Shown here: positions 1 through 11,576 of the stretch, piece by piece
Numbering within the stretch: the stretch's first letter is position 1
Layout: each line of letters starts with the position of its first letter
NCBI GenBank assembly: GCA_014058105.1
Contig: JACGCM010002890.1
Location: 372,001-436,000, forward strand
Source of the DNA: Kingdonia uniflora
Taxonomy: Eukaryota; Streptophyta; Magnoliopsida; Ranunculales; Circaeasteraceae
Reading direction: 5' to 3'
DNA length: 64,000 bases
The notes under the pieces: generated by a model
The model's input: the letters and a program-made list of their open reading frames with translations, nothing else
What the model was told of the DNA's origin: nothing
Databases searched by the model: none
Made by a program: the position numbers and the translations under genes

Positions 1-479
1 TCCTAGTGCTGCAGGGGATTTCTTCACCACATTAACTACTACCCTCCTGCCCCAATCAGTACCACCATCACATACCTTAACCTGTAATTTTCAATCAATG
101 TCAACATTAGAATAAATCACATCATCTAAATACAAATTAACCAAGCATTGTGACCCTCCACCAAAGATGCAAGTTAAAATGAAGAGAGAACTTACTTAGG
201 GTACGACATTAGATATTTTAGATTAAGTTCCAGAAGATGGAACATACTTAGGGTACGACATCTGGGATTTCAGATGAAAAACCTCAATTTCACCATCGAT
301 TTCCCATTAAGAGAGAGAGTGAGAGAGAGAGAAAGAGGAGATAAGTGCCTCAATTGTAGTTATAGCAGGGAGAATTCTTGGGAGAAAGATGGATTCACGG
401 AGAAAGAGAAAAGACAGAGTGGCACTGAGAGATGGTATTTTGAGTGAATTGGGAACCAATTTTGTTTAGAAGCCAAATT
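1..479. other. Unassigned sequence left of CACTA-like end
   Basis: No convincing coding region is seen. A GA-rich simple stretch lies around 309-345. The minus strand of the first 60 bases could be a short coding scrap, but I do not recognise it. The stretch may be the interior of the CACTA-like element that ends at 689, whose left terminus would then lie outside the window. Confidence 0.3.
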
Positions 480-689
480 TTAAACAACGACAGATAAATA
501 AGTCGATAAAATGTTTATCTATGACAGTTTAAAACGTCGAGAATCAAATAAGTACTTTGGATGGAATACGACATATTTTTCTAATTTGTGTCATTTGTAT
601 ATGTTGGAAATATGGTTGGTTTTGCGACACATATAATAATCGTTAATGGTTGCGCGCAAATGTCACTAATAGCCAGTTTTCACGTAGTA
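480..689. mobile_element. Right end of a CACTA-like DNA transposon
   Basis: The stretch ends in CACGTAGTA (681-689), preceded by CTAATAGCCAG. Read inward on the minus strand the terminus is TACTACGTGAAAACTGG, nearly identical to both ends of the element at 53117-58712. Just inside lie repeated CGACA/GTCGTT-type motifs (540-670), the subterminal repeats expected of CACTA elements. The terminal base is T rather than the canonical C. The left end is not in the window. Seen: the terminus and repeats; inferred: family membership. Confidence 0.6.
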
Positions 690-725
690 TACATTCTATA
701 ATTTTTATGTTTATCCAGTGGAGAG

Positions 726-3700
726 ATGCATGTTAAAGATGTAACTATACATTTTAATGGGCATTGGTGTACGAAATTGGTTCAGGAGTATTTAAATTTT
801 GATTATATAGGGGGAAAAAAGGGCACACTTAAAAGTGTTGATGGGGAATATTTATGGTACTTGGACCTATTAGATTATGTGTCTAATACTATTGATCAAA
901 GCATTGGTAGAAAATTTTGTCCTGTTGGATCTATGATTGATTTAAAATGCCTTAGAAATGGTAAACATGTTTATATCAACTCAGATAAAGACTTGTTAGA
1001 TTTGTGGGTTGAGAGTGATGAAGACCCTGAGGGAACAGTACACATATTTGTGAGTACTTCAGTGGCAGTTGGACCAACACAATGCTTAGAAGGTACATCT
1101 AAGGTTAATGTGAATGTGGCCAAGAAGACTATAAGGAAAACAAGGGCTAAGAAGATAATATCAAAACTGATTGTGAATATGGTACAAACTGTAGGGAATG
1201 TGACACAAACTGTAGGGAATGTCTATGTGTCACAAGAGGTGGACAAAGTGACATAAGGTAGGGGTAATGTGCATGTGTCACAAGAGGTGGGTAAAGTGAC
1301 ACAATGTGAGGGTAATGTGAATGTATCCCAAAATGTGAACAAAGTGACACAATGTGAGGGTAATGTGAATGTATCCCAAAATGTGGAGAATGTCACTCAA
1401 ACAACTAAGAATAAATCTAGGAAAGAAACTAGGAAATCACCCTCTAAACAGACCAAAAGGAAGAACCAGCAGATGCCTATTAAGCCAAAAAAGAAAAGGT
1501 GAGGCCAAGTGAACTTCCTGAGGAGAAACTAGATGACTTGCCTATCTTCTATATTAGTGATGATGATGATGAAGTTCAAGAAGTAGAGGGGCATGTTGAG
1601 GTTCCTCTATGGGAAGAAGGGATACAAGAGTACATAGATTTATTGGGCAATTATGAAGTATGTCTTAGTGGGGATGACATGGATGGTGATGCTGAGGATG
1701 GCGATGTAAGCAGTGAGGCTGGGGATGGGGAACCGATAATTGGTGATGATATGCATGGTGATAACATGAATGGTGATGCAAAAAATATAGAGATTGATGA
1801 AGAAAATAATAATGAAAACATTATGTAGATGGTTGAGGATTGGATTCAATTTTCTCAATTAAACGTGGACAGTTTAAATGTTGAATCAGGGCATTATAGC
1901 ACTCATAGCTCATAGGATGGGGATGACATACCCAGTGTAAAAGACTTTAGGAGATGTGGTGAGTTTGAAGAATTGATCAGAGAATCTGAAAACATATTTT
2001 AAGTAGAGGAAGAAGAAGCTTATAAGAAATAACCCCAAAGTGGTTATGACGAGTTACTATTGGGGATGGAGTATCCCACAATAGATGAAGCTAGAAAGTA
2101 TCTGAGGAAGTTTGTAATTATCAACAAATTCTATTTTCTCTCTGTTAAAAATAAGTCCTACAGGTTTAAGTGTGAAGAAGAAGAATGTAGTTGGTATGTG
2201 TATATTAGGAGGACTAATGATGGGCATACTATGATTCTGAGAGGAGGAAATTTTGATCATAGTTATTCAGGTAAGCTTGATTATGAAAATAGATTGGCTA
2301 ATTCCCAATGGGTAGCCAATGACTATGAGGAGATGGTGAGGGATGTGAAGATAGTTACACCAGCTGACATTATAACTAGAATAAGGAGGGCATATGGGGT
2401 TAACATCAGTTATTACACTGTTTGGAATGCTAAAACAATTTGTGTGGAGAAGATAACTGGTTGTTTTGATAAAGGATATAGTATCATGCAAGGGCTGTGT
2501 AGACAAGTACTCTTATCAAATCTAGGAAGTAAAGCAAAATGTGGTTGTGACCCCCACACCTAAATGTGGACTGGTACTTGTATAGCATTTAAGGCATCCC
2601 TTGATGGATTTGTGCAAGGGTGCAAACCTATAGTAGGTCTAGATGGATACTTTCTGAAAGGTAAATATGGTGGACAATGCTTAGCAATTGTGAGTCTTGA
2701 TGGAAACAATGGATTGTTTCCAGTGGCTTTTTTCTTGTGTAGATCTAAATGTACTGAGACATGGACTACCTTTTTGGAGATGTTAGCTCCATTTCTAACT
2801 ATGCATCCAAGCAATCTAACTTTCATCTTAGACAGACAGAAGGGATTAGTGGAATCAGTTTCTCAGGTTTGTAATTGTATCATTATTTAAAGTTTGAGTT
2901 ATATTTATTTTTTTAGATTAGGGTTTACTATCTAATGATTTTACTTTTTTATTTTTTGTTGTCAATAGATTTTCCCTCAACAAAACCATAGGTTTTGTTT
3001 CAAGCGCATGTGAAAGAATTTCAAGAAAGAATTTAGGGGTTTACATCTTGAAAGGTTATGTTGGGGGTGCAGCAGAGGCATTTTTTAAAATTGACAAATA
3101 AATCTTTTTAGACCAACTTGAAAGAGATCAACCTGATGCTAAGGCATGGTTAGATAGGGAGCCTACAGAATATTGGTGCAGGTCACATTTTGACTCAACT
3201 ACAAAATGTGAGCATATTACCAATAACTTCCCTGAGTCTTATAACAACTGGATCATCAAGTTGAGGGATAAACCACTTCACAAGTTTATAGAAGGTATAA
3301 ACCTGATGATGATGAAGTTAACCTATGATAGAAGGTAAAAGGCAGAAAATTGGAATGTGAAGTCTGTGGTACCAAGAGGTAAAATACACATTGAGGAAAT
3401 TAAGAAGTGCTGCAATCAATATACATCCCAAGGTGCTGATGCAAACAAGTGGGTGGCAATTTCAAAAGATGGTAAGAAATGGAGAGTTAATCTTGTAGGG
3501 AAAACTTGTGATTGTTATGAATGGCAGATTTCAGGTTTACCATATGTGCATGCCTTTGGTTGTCATAATGGAGATGAGAATGGACTGGGTGGGGTAAGTG
3601 TATTATTCTTGGGATTGTTATGTTCTTCCCCATTAATGCAACTTAATTTTCTTTTATTCTCAAACTAGCAGGTTTTGTAGTGAATATCATATGGTGGCTG

Positions 3701-4430
3701 CAATTAGGAGATCTTATAAAGGGAGTGTGCAACCTATAAGTGATCCATCACTGTGGGAAAAGGTAAGTTAGTAAATATCATAACTAGTTGCATTCTTGAT
3801 TTAAAAGTTTCATATGTACCTCACATATACTTGTGTGTTTTGTAGCCCAACAGTGATATGCTACCCCCACCACTGGAAAGTGGAACTGGTAGACCTAAAA
3901 AGGTTATAAGGAGGAGTACAGATGAGAATACAACTCAACAACAAAATAAATGTGGGAAGTTTGGGTTTTTTGGCCATAACAAGAAGATATGTAAGGGGCC
4001 ACCAGCTGTACCAAGACCTAGAAATTCACAACCAATTACTAGAACTGATAGAAGAAGAGGAAGACCTAGAGGGTCCAGACCAAGAAACAGCCCTCCAACT
4101 AGAGTTTAAGTTGGCATTAGAGTTGGAGTTGGAGTTGGTATGAGAGGTAGAGGAACAAGGGGTGGTGTTGCAAGAGGTGGAACTGCAAGAGGTAGTGTTG
4201 CAGGTGGTGGAGCTGCAAGAGCTAGACAATAAAGTACAAACAATCCTAGAGGTGGGGTAAACAATGCTAGAGGTGGATTAACAGGGGGTGGAGCTGCAAG
4301 AGTTCATACTCAAGCTAGTCAAAAAAGTACAAACAATGTTAGATGTGGATTAACAAGAGGTGGAACATTGTTTAGTCAACCAAGTCAAGGTTCAGGCATC
4401 ACTCAAGCTTCAAAGAATGTGAACCCTTAG
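726..4430 (+). pseudogene. MURA-type MULE transposase, decayed
   Basis: Domains appear in the expected order: a PB1-like N-terminal region (726-1060), a 16-residue repeat region and an Asp/Glu-rich spacer (1500-1830), the MuDR DNA-binding region (2060-2280, with CxxxxC in the stretch KCEEEECSWYV), the MULE catalytic domain (2590-2870, motif GLDGYFLKGKYGG with the first catalytic Asp, and LDRQKG with the second), and a SWIM zinc finger (3500-3590, CDCYEW then HAFGCH). The tail (3858-4430) is Arg/Gly-rich. An intron fits about 2867-2968 between SVSQ and VFPQQN. Stops and frame changes break it near 1256, 1502, 1830, 2563 and 3340. In an active element it would cut and join the transposon ends in the nucleus. 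It cannot be functional as it stands. Confidence 0.85.
1195..1395 (+). repeat. 48-bp tandem repeat in the transposase N-terminal spacer
   Basis: The unit CAATGTGAGGGTAATGTGAA starts at 1302 and again at 1350, a 48-base period, with a more diverged copy upstream. It encodes a 16-residue repeat of the form GNVNVSQNVNKVTQCE. The period is a multiple of three, so copy-number change would have kept the reading frame. Confidence 0.8.
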
Positions 4431-4439
4431 AAGAAGTTG

Positions 4440-5190
4440 CTCAGACCTGCAAAGGATAAATGGCTAATATAAGCTAGTAGACTCCACAATCATTTTTAAG
4501 AATTTTGTGAGTATGTGTAGATTCAGTGTAGGATCTTAAAATTTTGTTGATTGCGTAAAGCTATAGTTTTAACTTTTTGAGAATTCTAAGAGAATTCTTG
4601 CATATATATGCCTACAAATGTAACTTTTGAGAATGTTAACCTATGTAATGATGGATGCTGAGAATTATGGCATATATATGCCTTTTTTTGAGAATATATA
4701 CTATGATATATTGGTGAATCTCTGCTAATGTATATTGAAGTATATATTGAATATGGTCTAGTATAGAAGTGTATATGCACTCTGGTAATGTGAATGTAGT
4801 CTATTAATATGAATGTGCTGCTTATTTTTTATGATGGTAATGGTCACTCTGGTAAAGTCCTTTTCCCCTACTATTTATTTTTCAGGATAATAATTATCAC
4901 TCTGGTAAAGTCCCCTTCCCCTACTATTTATTTTTTAGGATAATAATGGTTACTCTGGTAATGTGAATGCAAGTATGGACTATAGTGCAAATATGTATTC
5001 TGATGTATGGAATCCAAGCAGGTATTCAACCCCCAAGCACCTTATATTGACTTTTCTTTTTGGAAGATTTAGGAGTTAATGCTTTTTAACCCCCCAAGTA
5101 GTTATATTTTATCTATAATTACCCCCATTACAACACTAAACACATTCACCTCTACATTCTCAAGATCAAAAGAAGAGTAAGAAAAACTGT
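4440..5190. other. Non-coding MULE interior
   Basis: A+T-rich sequence after the transposase tail with repeated ATATATGCC-type words and the 53-base tandem repeat. No coding support is seen on either strand. Confidence 0.5.
4845..4965. repeat. 53-bp tandem repeat, about 2.3 copies
   Basis: CACTCTGGTAAAGTCC starts at 4845 and 4898, and a related TACTCTGGTAATG at 4951, giving a 53-base period. The copies include CCCCTACTATTTATTTTT and GGATAATAAT. It lies downstream of the MURA reading frame inside the MULE. No coding function is seen. Confidence 0.85.
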
Positions 5191-5191
5191 A

Positions 5192-5527
5192 ATGGACTCA
5201 GATGAGGAAAAGATGTATGGTGAAGGATGTAACTCCGCCAAAGCCACTAGGTATATAACTAGTGATGAAGAAGAGGAAAAGGGTGATGTGTCTGGAGGTG
5301 CTGATGATGATTCTGATGAGTCTAAAAGTGACACTAAGCAGGAGGGGGAAGAGGATGATCCTAAAATGGATGGGGGGAAGAAGGATGGCTCCGATGAGGA
5401 AGATGGAAGTGATGATGATGGTGGTGATGGCTGGGAAGCAGGAGATGAAGATGAAGGAAGTGATGATGAAGGAAGTGATAATGATGATGATGATAATGGG
5501 GGTGATATGGATGGATGGTGTGCCTGA
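5192..5527 (+). CDS. Acidic low-complexity ORF inside the MULE
   Basis: A 111-residue frame beginning MDSDEEKMYG and dominated by Asp, Glu, Gly and Ser, with repeated DEEDGSDDDG-like stretches. It has no recognisable domain, signal peptide or membrane segment. Its composition resembles the acidic spacer of the transposase N-terminus at 1500-1830, so it may be a displaced or duplicated piece of such a gene, or simply an expanded GAT/GAA repeat. Function is not known and it may not be expressed. Confidence 0.3.
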   Translation: MDSDEEKMYGEGCNSAKATRYITSDEEEEKGDVSGGADDDSDESKSDTKQEGEEDDPKMDGGKKDGSDEEDGSDDDGGDGWEAGDEDEGSDDEGSDNDDDDNGGDMDGWCA

Positions 5528-6027
5528 GTAGTTTCTCAGTTTTTTCAAGGCTACATTTTTTCTTTTCTTTTTGTGAATGTGATGCTAATGGTGTATCCAG
5601 TTTTCTCAATTTTCTCTGAATTTATTTTTGTTTTTCTGTTTGTTATGTCTTTGTGTGCTTATGCATGGCTGTGTACCTTATTGTCCAGTAAAAAAATAAA
5701 TGTGAGTTTGTTGCTTATGGTACAGTGCAATGCTTATAGTACTCAAGTAACTTAGACAGTGCAGTGTAGTGCAGTGCTTATAGTTTGTTGTTTATAACTT
5801 AGACATTATCCAGTTAAATGGTGCAGTACAGTGTTTATAGTACTCAAGTAACTTCTTTTTCTTTTTTATTGTACAGTGTTTAACATTAGAGACCATTCAA
5901 ATACTAAGCACCTTGAGGATTAAAGAGGTAAATAAAGAAAATATTTCACATTACTAGAAAATAACAAGCTACACAAGTCTGCAAGATAAAATCTTTTTGT
6001 TAAAGTGATAGACAAGCCAATATTACC

Positions 6028-6300
6028 CTATAGGGTAGTATTTTCCTTAAAATCCCTAATGAAATCATTTATGTTCATCTCAACTGTAATTTTCACATTT
6101 TGTACCACCTTCTTCCTTTCTTCTTCCTTTACCTTCTCATCAGCATCAATAACATCCTTCAACCACATAAACTTCCCACATTGGACATTCTGGCATTTTA
6201 AGAACTTCAAACCATATGAACTTGCTTTAGTGGATGTAAATAGCTTCATCACATCACTGCACCCTAACCTTTTACAATTTGACAGTGTTCATGGGCACTT
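6028..6300 (-). pseudogene. GRF-type zinc-finger protein fragment within the MULE
   Basis: The minus-strand frame reads LFTSTKASSYGLKFLKCQNV, followed by CGKFMWLKD and a charged helix rich in Glu and Lys. The pattern S-T-K...G-x-K-F-x-x-C-x4-C-x-F-x-W-x-D matches the second half of plant GRF zinc-finger domains, small nucleic-acid-binding modules often found as a second gene on the opposite strand in plant MULEs. The first Cys pair is not in an unbroken frame here: sequence upstream (6250-6330) carries a stop. The gene points toward the transposase. Confidence 0.45.
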
Positions 6301-6999
6301 TCTCGCCCAGTGGTTCAACCCCCCATATCCATAGTATCATGTAAGGCTAGATGAACTAGTTGGATTTTTAAACTCATTAATTGCATCAGATAGCCACTGA
6401 AATGAATTAGGGTGTGTGAATTGACATGAGAGAAATTATCTATTTGAGTTACTATGGGTTCTAGATGTAAGCAGCCTCCTAATGCCATTACAATTGTTTA
6501 CTTTACACTTTGAATAAATCCATGAGCATGAACTAACATTATGTCCAGCTTGATCACACATTGGGCATAGCTGTTAAAAGAAAAAGCCAAAAACACTTAT
6601 TTGCTTAAACCCTCACGGTTACATCTGCAATTCGTTTCCTAACCCCACTATGAACATTAGCCAAAAAAACTTATTACAATAATCAAATTGGAGTGTTTTT
6701 CTTTAAATTAACAGAGTTTATAGGAGTATTACCTCTACATTGGTGGGAAATTGATGTTTTCCACCTCCTATTTCTCAGTTCTTCGTTAGATGCTTTGGAA
6801 CCCTAACTTCAAACCAAAACTAGATAGAAGAATAAGATAATCAACGTAAGCAGAGAGAAGAAGAGTATTGGCAGAGAGAAGAAGAGAAGCAGAGAGGAGA
6901 AGAGAAGCAATCGTTCGTTCAATGGCTATATTTTATTAAATGATAAAAGGGTATTATTGGGCTTTTCAAAAAATAACTTTAGTCAATCGGAGTCAATGC

Positions 7000-7118
7000 C
7001 AATCAACAAGGGTGGACTGGCTGCTCAGGCGAGAATAGGGGATAAAAGCTAGTTTTAGCAAATATGGGGTCAATGTCAATAAGGTCTACACGTATGGGGG
7101 GTTTACTCAAATTTACCC
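7000..7118. repeat. MULE right terminal region
   Basis: Read inward from 7118, the terminus is GGGTAAATTTGAGTAAACCC followed by a C tract and ATACGTG. The next bases on the right (7119 on) already belong to the terpene synthase coding sequence, which fixes this edge of the element. Confidence 0.6.
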
Positions 7119-8640
7119 TTTTTATTATCATAGATGACTTCGATGATATGAGTATAACTCAAAACTCGTTCAAGAATATGCATTGGTACAGCCGTGGGCC
7201 TAAGAAGTCTCTCGTTTAAATTTGTCCAACCCTTCTGGATTATTTTATTAAGAGCATGACATGCCTCGGGATCTGAGACACCATACTCTTTCATGTAACA
7301 CCCGACAACGGAGGCAATGTGTGCCCTATCTTGCTCAAACTTCAAATATAGCAAAAATATGATTTAACATAACTTTAGCTTTCATGAAAAAATTACATGA
7401 TCTAAATTCTTCCCGTATATATGGACATACCTTGTATGACCTGATATCATCAGTGACTCGGCAAATAGTCCTTGTCGTCCTTAAGAATTATGGTTCGTCG
7501 TTGACCCAATCAAATGCTTCATTTGTAACATTGTCTGCCATGCCCAGGAAGGATGAGATAGTGAACTTGGAATAAGCATCGGTAGCTAGTGCGACATCCA
7601 AATATTTCTCAACAGTAGGTACGTACATTTTATTGCACCACTTAGCTTATACAAGGTAGGCCCGTACAAGATCATTCTTCACGATCAACAGAACCCACGC
7701 ACATTAGAAAAATCATCCTAGTGATCTACGAATTAGAGACTTCATTTGTGCATTGCCATACACCGCTTCTTTTGCATAGTGGACACGGTATGATCTCCCA
7801 TTCTTTGTACACTCCTCAATTTCTTCATAAAGGTCTAACTTTGTTTGATAAGTAAGTTTCATGTACTCTAGAAGTTCATCAATTGCGCTAATATCCCACC
7901 TGAAACTAAGCCAATTCTTAGTTCAATTTCAATTGAAAATGGATGGGGATTCAAGAAAAGGGTCGTCGGGATAGCTTGAAGTTAACCTGTCGAGTGCATC
8001 CGTAAAGAGTTGAAGCTCTTCAACTGTTCCATACCCGTCATAGGTATCATCTATTATTGATATTAGGGCTATTATCTTTGATGTTATTACTCGAGCGATC
8101 GAGTAGTGAAGCTCAAAATACACTACCAACATCCAAAAATAGTATTTTGTTGCTCTATCTCTAAGAAAATGTAATTTTGAAATGGCCCTCATCCACCACC
8201 TACAATACAAACATGAAGATAAACACTTGTTGTCAAACTGAAGCTATTAATGTACATCATTAAGTACTTGGGTCTTGATATAAGCACCACTTACACCGTA
8301 ACGTCACTTAACTCCTTGAGATGTAATGACCGTAATATGTAGAAATCCATCTTTGCAAACTTTAATAGAGCCTCGCTATGTTCTTCCTTCTCTTGGTAAA
8401 ATGAAATGTAATGCTTCGTCTCGAGCCTTGGCATGCCCTTGTGGTAGGGATGTATGAGGGCATGCTCTACTTGCCTAGTATGAGGATAGTTCATATGTGT
8501 GGCCAGTATGGATCTCAAGTGATTAGTAGTGAAAATATGTTCCCCCAACCACTCTAAGATGTATTGCTTCATACAAGCACAGTATACCAGGAACGTCGCT
8601 AGCTAAGCCTAAATCGAAACATCCTTTATCATCTTTGAAC
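7119..8640 (-). pseudogene. Terpene synthase (TPS-a-like) pseudogene, 3' exons
   Basis: Terpene synthases ionise prenyl diphosphates to make mono- or sesquiterpenes. On the minus strand the pieces occur in gene order: LYEAIHLRV (about 8590), a helical exon ending YILRSLHLKELSDVTV (8572-8295), then the exon with RWWMRAISKL and the metal-binding motif DDTYDGYGTVEELQLF (8210-7930), then WDISAIDELLEYMKLTYQ (about 7900), and the last exon with FEQDRAHIASVVGCYMKEYG (7350-7120), following an NSE/DTE-like TDDIRSYK region. Breaks include a frame change near 8570 and stops at about 7700 and 7465. The N-terminal RRx8W region is absent and the C-terminus is cut at 7118 by the MULE. The full family length is about 550 residues; about half is represented. 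Confidence 0.85.
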
Positions 8641-9480
8641 TTGTTGAAAACATCTACAGTTTTAACCACCCTCAATACATGATAATCTCAATAGATAGGC
8701 AAAAACAATATGAGATTAGGAGCTAAGCTTTAAATAGGCCACAAATATTGGATTTTAGGAGTTACAGCATGAAGCTTTGTATCCATGTTGTCGTAGCAGT
8801 CGAAAATGAAGAGAAACATTGTAGAGATCATCATCGTCACAAAAATCATGGGCATTAAACACCACACAAGCAATCTGCGAGAATAAAAGATCAACTATGA
8901 AACAATAACGATTCCAATCACTTTTTTCCACTAAAATCTCCTTCTTCTCCCTACCAAAACTGAAAGCGTAATCCCTCTCAAGCCATGATGACTTGAGAGG
9001 CCGAAGCCCTTATTTGGAGCTTCTCTCTCACCTCCCAAAAACTTATTTTACAAGGCCATAGATCGTGATTCCTCTAACCAAATCTGCCACCTTATATTTA
9101 TAGGAGATGGTTACAATAAAATCCTAGTCTAACTCAAAATCTATAACTCCAAATCCTACCCAAAGTAGGAACAAGTATTGTTGGAACATCCCATGAATAT
9201 GGTGTAATTAGTGTCCTACACGAAGTGCAACACTAAAATCCAACTCCAACAATAACTTGAACTCGGGGAAACCAAACCAGCACACCTTACCCATCTTCAG
9301 ATTCTATTGTACCCTTAGTCCTCGATCATGAGCCTCGCCACCTCTTAGAAGACTCATCTCATTCCATGGTTATAAGGGGTAAGGCTGGAATCGGCAAACC
9401 AAGCCCCAAATATGCAATGAATGAGGGACCACCTTCCTCACGACACCCGTAAATTCTCACAATGAACATTTTTTTTCTCT
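8641..9480. other. Non-coding stretch with a possible LTR-like fragment (-)
   Basis: No coding region is seen. On the minus strand a run starting TGTTGGAGTTGGATTTTAG (near 9260) leads after about 160 bases to a TATA-like CCTATAAATATAAGG (about 9093-9107) and then a leader-like region to about 8880. This resembles a retrotransposon LTR, but no second copy, polypurine tract or primer site is visible. Confidence 0.3.
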
Positions 9481-9489
9481 TGTTAGTCA

Positions 9490-10360
9490 ATAGATGTATC
9501 ATGCACTTGAAGCGTTAAAAGAGCCAAAAGGATTCAAGAGTGCCTCTAAGATCCCTGAATGGCGGACTGTAATGGATGAAGAGATCGATGCACTCCACAA
9601 AAACCACACTTGGTAGCTTATCCCACGCAAGTCAGGAATGATCCTTATTGGAAGTAAATGGGTGTTTAAAACCAAATTAGGAGTAATCCTTATTGGAAGT
9701 AAATGGGTGTTTAAAACAAAATTACGTCCAAATTATGATGTTGAGTGCGACTAGTCACAAAGGGCTTCAATCAAATGCACAGGGTTGATTTCGAAGAAAC
9801 ATTTAGCCCAGTTATAAAGCTTATGACGGTCCGTTTGATAATTTTGCTCGCACTCTACTTTGGTTGACGCATCAAACAATTAGACATGAGAAATGCCTTC
9901 TTACATGGCAATCTTAATGAAGAAGTATTTATGGAGCAGCCCCCTGGTTATGAAGATCCATCTCATCCGGATATGTGTGCTACCTTAAACAAGCACTGAG
10001 GCCATGGTCTGACCGTTGTAGTACGTTTCTCCTTCTTTTTGGTTTCAAATATAGCAAAGCATATCCTTCAATGTTTGTTTATCGTTCATCAAGAGGTATA
10101 CTTCTCCTTCTCATTTATGCCGACGATATTATCCTCACCGGTAGCAATACTACCTTAGTAATTAAATGAGTTCCAACCCTGTTCTTCACTCACGGTCTAA
10201 GCCAATTGAATTAGATTACTATTTTGTTAGAGAAAAAGTTCTCTCTCGAATCGATGTTCAAGCTCGCCATGTACCAACTAATCAACAAATTGTTGATATA
10301 TTTACGAAAGCTCTTCGAAGACTGGCCAAAGAGATTTGGTCAAATAACAAACTTATCTAA
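9490..10360 (+). pseudogene. Ty1-copia pol remnant (RT start and RNase H end)
   Basis: The reverse transcriptase N-terminal region begins at about 9490 (ALEALKEPKGF, SKWVFKTKL), continues with LDVKNAFLHGN-like sequence at 9880 and the active-site box YADDIILTGSN at 10118-10150. The frame then jumps directly to the C-terminal end of the RNase H region (MSSNPVLHSRSKPIELDYYF at 10166, then VDIFTKAL). About 250 residues normally between these motifs are missing. Several stops are present. It faces right toward its 3' LTR at 10642. Confidence 0.85.
9640..9730 (+). repeat. 47-bp tandem duplication in the copia RT
   Basis: ATCCTTATTGGAAGTAAATG is present at 9645 and again at about 9692, followed each time by GGTGTTTAAAAC. 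The result is a doubled ILIGSKWVFKTKL peptide. Because 47 is not a multiple of three, the duplication also shifts the reading frame. Confidence 0.85.
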
Positions 10361-10641
10361 GAAGATAGACCTGAGAGAGGAAAGGATAGAGACTGAGTAA
10401 CATGTGTAATATTTCTATAAGTTGTAATCATTAATAAATAAAAGAACACTGAAGTAGAAACTTAGTTCAAAACTTTACCTCAATTCTTTGTTCAGCTACG
10501 ACTCACAGTACTAATAATTTATTTAAATACCGTATTCATGGCAACCAATTTTGAAATTATTAGTCCAGTGTTTATCGCATCTTATGTCCTTAATTTTATT
10601 AAATCATAAGGAAAGATTCTTGTATAGACCAAGTGGGAGGC

Positions 10642-10957
10642 TGTTGGAATATTAAGAATATATGCAAATATATATATCCATATTATCAACCGATAATATA
10701 TGGTCAATCACAAGAATCCTAATTTAATAGGAAAGTACTGAATTTAGTAGGTTTCATTAAAGAAAGAAATCATTACTAATATTCTCCACTATGATGGATG
10801 GTCGAGATTAAAGCATGGATTAAAGAAACTAAATCACTCTCTCTACATATAAATATGTCATTGCAGATCTATCTCTACAAGACATCAAATACACTATTAT
10901 AGCTTATAGGTTAAGAAAGACAAACATAGATTCTACACAAAGCTTAAGGATTTAAAG
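10642..10957 (+). repeat. 3' LTR of copia element 1
   Basis: The LTR begins TGTTGGAATATTAAG at 10642, directly after the polypurine tract AAGTGGGAGGC (10631-10641). A TATA-like ATATAAAT lies at 10847-10854. The right edge is placed at about 10957, where a second LTR in opposite orientation starts. Length is about 316 bases. The matching 5' LTR is not in the window. Confidence 0.7.
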
Positions 10958-11418
10958 AGCTAAAGGAAGTTGCGGTATAGAGGATGGATCAAGTACACAT
11001 GCATTATAGTGCTGATGTTTATAATTTCAACGATCAACTATCAACATATTAGATCTGTAGGATGTTGATGATTATTGTTTATATATTCTATTAAGAATGT
11101 TTTTAAGATTTACATGCTCCGCGGCCATTTGTTTTTCATCACCAATGCCTACTCAATATTTGTAAGCTTATTAGCTTTTCTAAACACAAACAAGATAGAA
11201 AAGGATAGAAAGATGAGAGAATTCTCCATTAGAATTACTTGATTACAAACCCACACATACACCCCTTTATATAGTAGAGGTGAAGACTCAAAACATTAAA
11301 TACAAAACTATTCATATTTGAAACTCACACCATTAATCTATCATTACATAAGTAACTTCCATTAACTAAGATGAAGAGTCTTATTCTTAATGTGCTCTTA
11401 ATGTGCATTATTTCAACA
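10958..11418 (-). repeat. 3' LTR of copia element 2 (-)
   Basis: Read on the minus strand the LTR starts TGTTGAAATAATGCACATTA at 11418, directly after the tract AAGGGGAG. A TATA box (CTATATAAAGG on minus, 11265-11274) is present. It is closely similar over its whole length to the copy at 39687-40174, in the same orientation. Its far end is at about 10958. Confidence 0.8.
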
Positions 11419-11576
11419 CTCCCCTTAATCCACAATCTTCATAACTCCCAGCTTCTCTCTCATGTAGCAAAATCGTTCCTTTGGAAGAGCTTTAGTAAAG
11501 ATGTCAGCAAGGTTATCTTCTGTCATGCAATACGTCAACTCAATTTTACCTCTATCAACAGCATCTCAGACTGAGT
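11419..11576 (-). pseudogene. Copia RNase H C-terminus and polypurine tract (-)
   Basis: Translated on the minus strand: DRGKIELTYCMTEDNLADIF, then TKALPKERF and a stop, the standard C-terminal end of Ty1-copia pol. The polypurine tract and 3' LTR follow. The rest of this element is gone: at 11577 the sequence switches abruptly to gypsy gag, so a deletion or insertion junction lies here. Confidence 0.85.

Larger units (their letters stand above)
690..7118 (+). mobile_element. Mutator-like element (MULE), left end cut off
   Basis: The element contains a decayed MURA-type transposase on the plus strand, an acidic ORF and a GRF-type zinc-finger gene on the minus strand. Its right terminus is the run GTTTACTCAAATTTACCC ending at 7118; read inward this is GGGTAAATTTGAGTAAAC, a terminus of the kind found on plant MULEs. 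A matching left TIR is not present, because the CACTA-like end abuts at 689, so the left part of the MULE probably lies beyond the window. A 9-base target duplication would begin TTTTTATTA (7119 on), but its partner is not visible. The insertion site is the last exon of a terpene synthase pseudogene. Confidence 0.7.

Noticed and set aside
5198..5609. His/Ile-rich frames opposite the acidic ORF
   Set aside because: They are the reverse complement of GAT/GAA repeats and have no independent support.
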